Of a stretch of 16,962 nt of DNA, positions 12,788 through 16,962 are shown in pieces. Position 1 is the first letter of the stretch, and each line of letters begins with the position of its first letter. Source of the DNA: an uncultured Streptomyces sp. (GTDB lineage Bacteria; Actinomycetota; Actinomycetes; Streptomycetales; Streptomycetaceae); the NCBI GenBank assembly GCA_946480485.1, contig CAMLJW010000058.1, forward strand, positions 1-16,962, given 5' to 3'. Under the pieces are notes generated by a model. It did no database searches. It had not been told where the DNA came from and worked only from the letters and a program-made list of their open reading frames with translations. The translations under genes and the position numbers were made by a program.

Positions 12788-13414
12788 ATGCAGGACGAGT
12801 ACCGCACGGTGGCCCGCGCAGGCGTGCACGAGACCGAGGTCAACCGCTCCCGCTTCCTGTGCGCGCTCGCCCCCGCGGGCACCGAACAGGAGGCCCGGGA
12901 CTTCATCGCCCGCGTCCGGAAGGAGCACGCGGACGCCACGCACAACTGCTATGCCTACGTCATCGGCGCCGACGCCTCGGTGCAGAAGGCGAGCGACGAC
13001 GGCGAACCGGGCGGCACGGCCGGCGTCCCGATGCTGCAGATGCTGCTGCGCCGCGACATGCGGTACGTCGTCGCCGTCGTCACCCGCTACTACGGCGGGG
13101 TCAAGCTCGGCGCGGGCGGGCTCATCCGTGCGTACGGCGGATCGGTGGGCGAGGCCCTGGACGCCTTCGGCACGCTTACGCGTACACGCTTTCGTCTTGC
13201 CACCGTCACGGTCGACCACCAGCGGGCGGGCAAGGTGCAGAACGACCTGCGGTCGACCGGGCGGGAGGTGCGGGACGTGCGCTACGGGGAGGCGGTCACC
13301 ATCGAGATCGGGCTGCCGGACGCGGACGTGGCGGCGTTCCGGGCATGGCTGGCCGACGCCACCTCGGGGACGGCGGGGTTCGAGCTCGGGGGAGAGGCGT
13401 ACGGGGACACCTGA
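12788..13414 (+). CDS. YigZ/IMPACT family protein (UPF0029)
   Basis: This 208-residue protein has the normal two-domain plan. The N-terminal UPF0029 domain shows NRSRFLCALAP, THNCYAYVIG, SDDGEPGGTAGVPML and VTRYYGGVKLGAGGLIRAY, all family signatures. The C-terminal DUF1949-type domain begins near FRLATVTVDH. Eukaryotic IMPACT modulates GCN2 signalling, but the bacterial role is unknown; RNA or ribosome binding has been suggested. At the junction of the domains (13175-13198) six of eight codons are unusual for this genome (CTT, CGT, ACA, TTT, CGT, CTT). The ATG start is leaderless by promoter spacing. Decamer repeats cross the stop. Confidence 0.93.
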   Translation: MQDEYRTVARAGVHETEVNRSRFLCALAPAGTEQEARDFIARVRKEHADATHNCYAYVIGADASVQKASDDGEPGGTAGVPMLQMLLRRDMRYVVAVVTRYYGGVKLGAGGLIRAYGGSVGEALDAFGTLTRTRFRLATVTVDHQRAGKVQNDLRSTGREVRDVRYGEAVTIEIGLPDADVAAFRAWLADATSGTAGFELGGEAYGDT

Positions 13415-13450
13415 CGACGCCCGATGACGCCCCATGACGCCTGACGACGT
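13411..13450. repeat. 10-bp tandem repeats across the YigZ stop
   Basis: Four successive decamers from 13411 fit C(T/C)(G/C)A(C/T)GACG(C/T). GACG-rich sequence continues irregularly to about 13475. The TGA at 13412-13414 lies in the first decamer. Confidence 0.7.
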
Positions 13451-13716
13451 GTGACGCCCGACGACGCCCGACTCGGACGCGTGCGGGCTCCGTGGATGCC
13501 TCATTGACGTGCAGCGATGGTCCGACCGTGACATCAAACCGTTCAGTGCGGACATTTCTGGCGATCTGGCCTCCGATGTGGATGACGATCCGAGGTCGCT
13601 GGTGGATCAGGTGCCGGCAGGCGTTAGCGTGGTGGGCGCTGGCCGCGAGCCCACGCTGGTTCGTGCTGATTTGGGGGGTGTGCTTTGAGGGGAAACGTGC
13701 GGGTCGGAGCGGTTTC
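13415..13716. other. Intergenic region upstream of sbcD
   Basis: These 302 bases start with the decamer repeats. They then show a possible promoter: TGGATC (13603-13608) and TAGCGT (13625-13630), spacer 16. An open frame in phase with sbcD runs back to 13492, but its translation is Trp/Arg-rich and unlike SbcD, so I treat it as untranslated. A GGAG at 13706-13709 serves the sbcD TTG start. Confidence 0.4.
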
Positions 13717-14880
13717 TTGAGACTGCTGCACACTTCCGACTGGCATCTGGGCCGGGCGTTCCACCGGGTGAACATGCTCGGTGCCCAGGCCCAGTTCATC
13801 GGCCACCTGGTCACGACGGTGCGCGAGCGCGGCGTGGACGCGGTGGTCGTGTCGGGGGATGTGTACGACCGCGCGGTGCCCCCCCTGGCCGCGGTCGAGC
13901 TCTTCGACGACGCCCTGCACCGCCTGGCCGGCCTCAAGGTGCCCACGGTGATGATCTCCGGGAACCACGACTCGGCGCGCCGACTGGGTGTGGGGGCCGG
14001 ACTCATCGACGGCGCCGGCATCCATCTGAGGACCGAGCCGTCGGCGTGCGGCACGCCCGTGGTGCTGGCCGATGCCCACGGTGAGGTGGCCTTCTACGGA
14101 CTTCCCTATCTGGAACCCGCCCTGGTGAAGGACATGTTCGGGGTTGAGAAGCCCGGTCATGAAGCGGTGCTCGCGGCCGCGATGGACCGGGTCCGAGCGG
14201 ACCTCGCCGCGCGCGCGGGGGGCACCCGTTCCGTTGTCCTCGCCCATGCCTTCGTCACCGGCGGCGAGGCCAGCGACAGTGAGCGGGACATCACGGTGGG
14301 CGGGGTCGCCGCCGTACCGGCCGGGGTCTTCGACGGAGTCGACTACGTCGCGCTCGGTCATCTGCACGGCAGCCAGACCATCACTGAGCGCGTGCGCTAC
14401 TCCGGGTCGCCGCTGCCGTACTCCTTCTCGGAGGCCGGCCACCGCAAGAGCATGTGGCTGATCGACCTGGGGGCGGGCGGTTCGATCGACGTCGAGCGGA
14501 TCGACTGCCCCGTACCGCGCGCCCTCGCCCGTGTCCGGGGCCGGTTGGAGGACCTGCTCGACGACCCGGAGCTGGCGCGGCACCGGGAGGCGTGGGTCGA
14601 GGCCACCCTCACCGACCCGGTGCGCCCGGCCGACCCGATGGCGCGGCTCACCGAGCGCTTCCCGCACACGCTCAGCCTCGTCTTCGAACCCGAGCGGGCC
14701 TTTGACGACCCCGACGTCTCGTACGCCCGACGTCTCGCGGGACGCAGCGACCAGCAGATCGCGGAGGACTTCGTGGCCCATGTGCGCGGCGCCGGACCCG
14801 ACGCGCGGGAACAGGCCGTGCTCCAGGACGCGTTCGACGCGGTACGCGCCGACGACACCGTCCGCGAGGTGGCCCGATGA
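13717..14880 (+). CDS. sbcD: SbcD/Mre11-family nuclease subunit
   Basis: This 387-residue metallophosphoesterase is the nuclease subunit of SbcCD, a DNA repair complex that cleaves hairpins and protein-blocked DNA ends. The phosphoesterase motifs are in order: TSDWHLG (D8, H10), GDVYD (47-51), GNHD (82-85) and GHLH (214-217, with H215 and H217). The cap domain follows, including RYSGSPLPYSFSE. I start at TTG 13717 because homologues begin directly at RLLHTSDWHLG, and GGAG lies seven bases upstream. The stop overlaps the sbcC ATG by four bases (ATGA), so the subunits are translationally coupled. Confidence 0.97.
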   Translation: MRLLHTSDWHLGRAFHRVNMLGAQAQFIGHLVTTVRERGVDAVVVSGDVYDRAVPPLAAVELFDDALHRLAGLKVPTVMISGNHDSARRLGVGAGLIDGAGIHLRTEPSACGTPVVLADAHGEVAFYGLPYLEPALVKDMFGVEKPGHEAVLAAAMDRVRADLAARAGGTRSVVLAHAFVTGGEASDSERDITVGGVAAVPAGVFDGVDYVALGHLHGSQTITERVRYSGSPLPYSFSEAGHRKSMWLIDLGAGGSIDVERIDCPVPRALARVRGRLEDLLDDPELARHREAWVEATLTDPVRPADPMARLTERFPHTLSLVFEPERAFDDPDVSYARRLAGRSDQQIAEDFVAHVRGAGPDAREQAVLQDAFDAVRADDTVREVAR

Positions 14881-16962
14881 GGCTGCACCGGCTGCACATC
14901 ACCGCGTTCGGGCCCTTCGGCGGTGTCCAGGAGATCGACTTCGACGACCTGTCGGCCGCCGGCCTCTTCCTGCTGCACGGTCCGACCGGCGCGGGCAAGA
15001 CCTCCGTCCTGGACGCCGTGTGCTATGCGCTGTACGGGTCGGTGCCGGGGGGCCGTCAGAGTGGCCAGGGCATGGCCCTGCGCAGCGACCACGCCCTGCC
15101 CGCCACCCGTACCGAGATCCGCCTCGAACTCACCGTCGCCGGACGCCGGTTGGAGCTCACCCGGCAGCCGCCTCGGGAGCGCCCCAAGAAGCGCGGCTCG
15201 GGCACGACGACCGACAAGGCCCAGAGCCGGCTGCGCGAGTACGACGCGACGTCGCGCACCTGGAAGGACATCAGCCGCTCCCACCAGGAGATCGGCGAGG
15301 AGATCACCGAGCTGCTCGGCATGAGCCGCGAGCAGTTCTGCCAGGTCGTGCTGTTGCCGCAGGGCGACTTCGCGCGCTTCCTGCGGGCCGACGCCGAGGT
15401 CCGCGGCAGGCTCCTCGGCCGACTCTTCGACACCCACCGCTTCGCGGCCGTCGAGCAGCGCCTGGCCGAGCGGCGGCGCGCAGCCGAGGCACAAGTGCGG
15501 GACAAGGACGCGGGATTACTCGCTGACGCGCACCGCATGCAGCAGGCCGCCGGGGACATCGTGGATCTTTCACTGCCCGACCTGGCCCCCGGAGACCCGG
15601 GGCTGGCGGAGTCCGTGCTGTCCTGGGCCGCGATCGCCCGCGGCACGGCACGTGAGCGGCTCACCGTCACCCACTGCGCGCAGAGCGCGGCCGAGTCCGC
15701 GCAGGCCGCCGCGGATCGCGTCCTCGACGATGCCCGCGAAGTGGCGCGGCTGCAGCGCCGGTTCGCCGAGGCGCGGGAGCGGGCGGAGCGCCTTAAGGAG
15801 CGGTCCACTGCGCACCGGGAGGCCCAGGCGCGGATGGAGCGCGCCCGCAAGGCCGAGGCGGTGGCGCCCGCACTGGGGCTGCGCGACGCCGCGGAGGCCG
15901 AGCACCGGGGCGCGGAGGCCGACGAGGCAGGCGCGCGTGCCCAGCTCCTGGAGACCTTCGCTGACGCCGACGCGGCGGGCCTCGCGTCCGCCGCGCGCAA
16001 GGCCGCCGAAGAGCTGGGCGGCCTGGAGTCGGCCCGCCGGGCCGAGCACCGACTGACCGAACTCACCGCAGAGCGGGACGTGTTGGAGCGCCAGGAGCGC
16101 GCCGACGACGGCTTCCTCCAGGACACCGCGAGCTGGCTGGCCTCGTGGGAGACGACCCGGGCCGGTCTCCAGGGCAGCATCGCATGCGCTCAGGAGGCCG
16201 CCACCCGCGCCGAGCAGCTCGCTGTCCGGCGCGAGCCCGCCCAGGCGCGGCTCGCGGCGGCACGGCGGCGCGACCAGCTGGCCCAAGACGCGGACGAGGC
16301 CCACGCGCGCGTGCTCGTCGCGCGCGGGCGGGCCACGGACGCGCGCGCCCACTGGCTCGACCTCAAGGAACAGCGGCTGAAGGGCATCGCGGCGGAACTG
16401 GCCGCGCGTCTCGTCGACGGCGAACCCTGCGCCGTCTGCGGCGCCGCCGAACACCCCGCGCCGGCCCAGAAGATCGCCGGACACGTGGACCAGCAGACGG
16501 AGGAGGCCGCGCTCGCCGCGTACCAGCGGGCCGATGAGCAGCGCGCCGAGGCCGAGCGGCGGCTCGGCGTCGTACGGGAGGAGCTGGCCGCGTCGGCCGC
16601 CGCAGCCGGTGACGCCCCTACCTCGCAACTCGCCGAACACAACGAGGAGCTGACGCGCGAACACGCCGAGGCGCGCGGTGCCGCGTCCGGGCTTCCCGCG
16701 GCGAGTGAGGCGCTGCGACAGGCCGAGTGTGAGCATGCGCGGCGGGCCGCCGCCCACCAGGAAGCGGCCGTGCGTGCCGCCTCACGCGCCGCGCGGAGGG
16801 ACACGCTCGAACGCGAACAGGTGGCGCTGGTAGGAGAGTTGGCGCAGGTCCGGGGCGCCGAGGGCAGCGTATCCGCGCGGGCCGCCCAGCTGGAGCGGCG
16901 GGTGGTCCGGCTCACCGAGGCCGCGGACGCCGCACGCTGCGCGGCGGACACCGCACAGCGAC
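14877..16962 (+). CDS. sbcC: SbcC/Rad50-family ATPase subunit (5' part, runs off window)
   Basis: The first 695 codons of the SMC-like partner of SbcD are present; the distal coiled coil and C-terminal ATPase half lie beyond the edge. The N-terminal ATPase lobe has the Walker A motif GPTGAGKT (35-42) and the Q-loop VLLPQGDFARFL with Q162. From about residue 190 the sequence becomes long Ala/Arg/Glu-rich coiled coil. The zinc hook is PCAVC (C518 and C521), followed by returning coil. The coiled coil is shorter than in E. coli, as usual for actinobacteria. Residue 214 (15516-15518) is a TTA leucine codon, the only in-frame TTA I found in an intact gene here, which would need the bldA tRNA in Streptomyces. 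The start overlaps the sbcD stop. Confidence 0.97.
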   Translation, partial: MRLHRLHITAFGPFGGVQEIDFDDLSAAGLFLLHGPTGAGKTSVLDAVCYALYGSVPGGRQSGQGMALRSDHALPATRTEIRLELTVAGRRLELTRQPPRERPKKRGSGTTTDKAQSRLREYDATSRTWKDISRSHQEIGEEITELLGMSREQFCQVVLLPQGDFARFLRADAEVRGRLLGRLFDTHRFAAVEQRLAERRRAAEAQVRDKDAGLLADAHRMQQAAGDIVDLSLPDLAPGDPGLAESVLSWAAIARGTARERLTVTHCAQSAAESAQAAADRVLDDAREVARLQRRFAEARERAERLKERSTAHREAQARMERARKAEAVAPALGLRDAAEAEHRGAEADEAGARAQLLETFADADAAGLASAARKAAEELGGLESARRAEHRLTELTAERDVLERQERADDGFLQDTASWLASWETTRAGLQGSIACAQEAATRAEQLAVRREPAQARLAAARRRDQLAQDADEAHARVLVARGRATDARAHWLDLKEQRLKGIAAELAARLVDGEPCAVCGAAEHPAPAQKIAGHVDQQTEEAALAAYQRADEQRAEAERRLGVVREELAASAAAAGDAPTSQLAEHNEELTREHAEARGAASGLPAASEALRQAECEHARRAAAHQEAAVRAASRAARRDTLEREQVALVGELAQVRGAEGSVSARAAQLERRVVRLTEAADAARCAADTAQR

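Noticed and set aside
13492..13716. 75-residue N-terminal extension of SbcD
   Set aside because: It is Trp/Arg-rich and unlike SbcD, which begins at RLLHTSDWHLG. The TTG at 13717 has its own Shine-Dalgarno.
15570..16757. A 395-codon open frame on the minus strand
   Set aside because: It is antisense to the sbcC coiled coil, which continues open in the sense frame with the PCAVC hook in place.
13717..16962. SbcCD as part of a defence system
   Set aside because: The pair has full housekeeping motifs, normal order and coupling, and no neighbouring defence genes.

Overview
The window is very GC-rich, its codons are strongly G/C at the third position, and GTG and TTG starts are common. Together with the SigB- and SigR-type promoter matches and a lone TTA leucine codon, this points to Streptomyces or a close relative. 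It looks like ordinary chromosome. I see no rRNA or tRNA gene, insertion sequence, CRISPR array or phage gene.

Layout, left to right. 1-5.5 kb is envelope-related: uppP (undecaprenyl-diphosphatase, minus), a TVP38/TMEM64 membrane protein (minus), a divergent spermidine-synthase-like methyltransferase (plus), a proline/glutamine-rich single-pass membrane protein (minus) and a DedA protein (plus). 5.7-7.2 kb is a metal module: a His-rich CDF cation exporter (minus) and a divergent ArsR/SmtB repressor (plus) sharing an operator-promoter region. 7.3-11 kb is stress-related: a FAD oxidoreductase fused to a Rieske domain (minus), a perfect SigB-type promoter in front of a 56-residue ORF, what looks like the decayed C-terminal domain of a large catalase, a two-domain VOC protein (plus) and a CoA-binding protein behind a perfect SigR-type promoter (minus). 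11.3-13.4 kb holds a CysRS-like paralogue overlapping a SixA-type phosphatase gene, then a YigZ/IMPACT protein. 13.7 kb to the right edge is sbcD overlapping sbcC, and sbcC runs off the window.

Two patterns cut across genes. First, five genes carry a -10-like hexamer ending exactly six bases before the start codon, the geometry expected of leaderless mRNAs. Second, at least six genes have short tandem duplications on or beside their stop codons.

I did not find a clearly new multi-gene system. The most interesting leads are the SigB/SigR-type control of the 8.9-11 kb block, the catalase relic, the ArsR operator that contains its own start codon, and the gene-end duplications.
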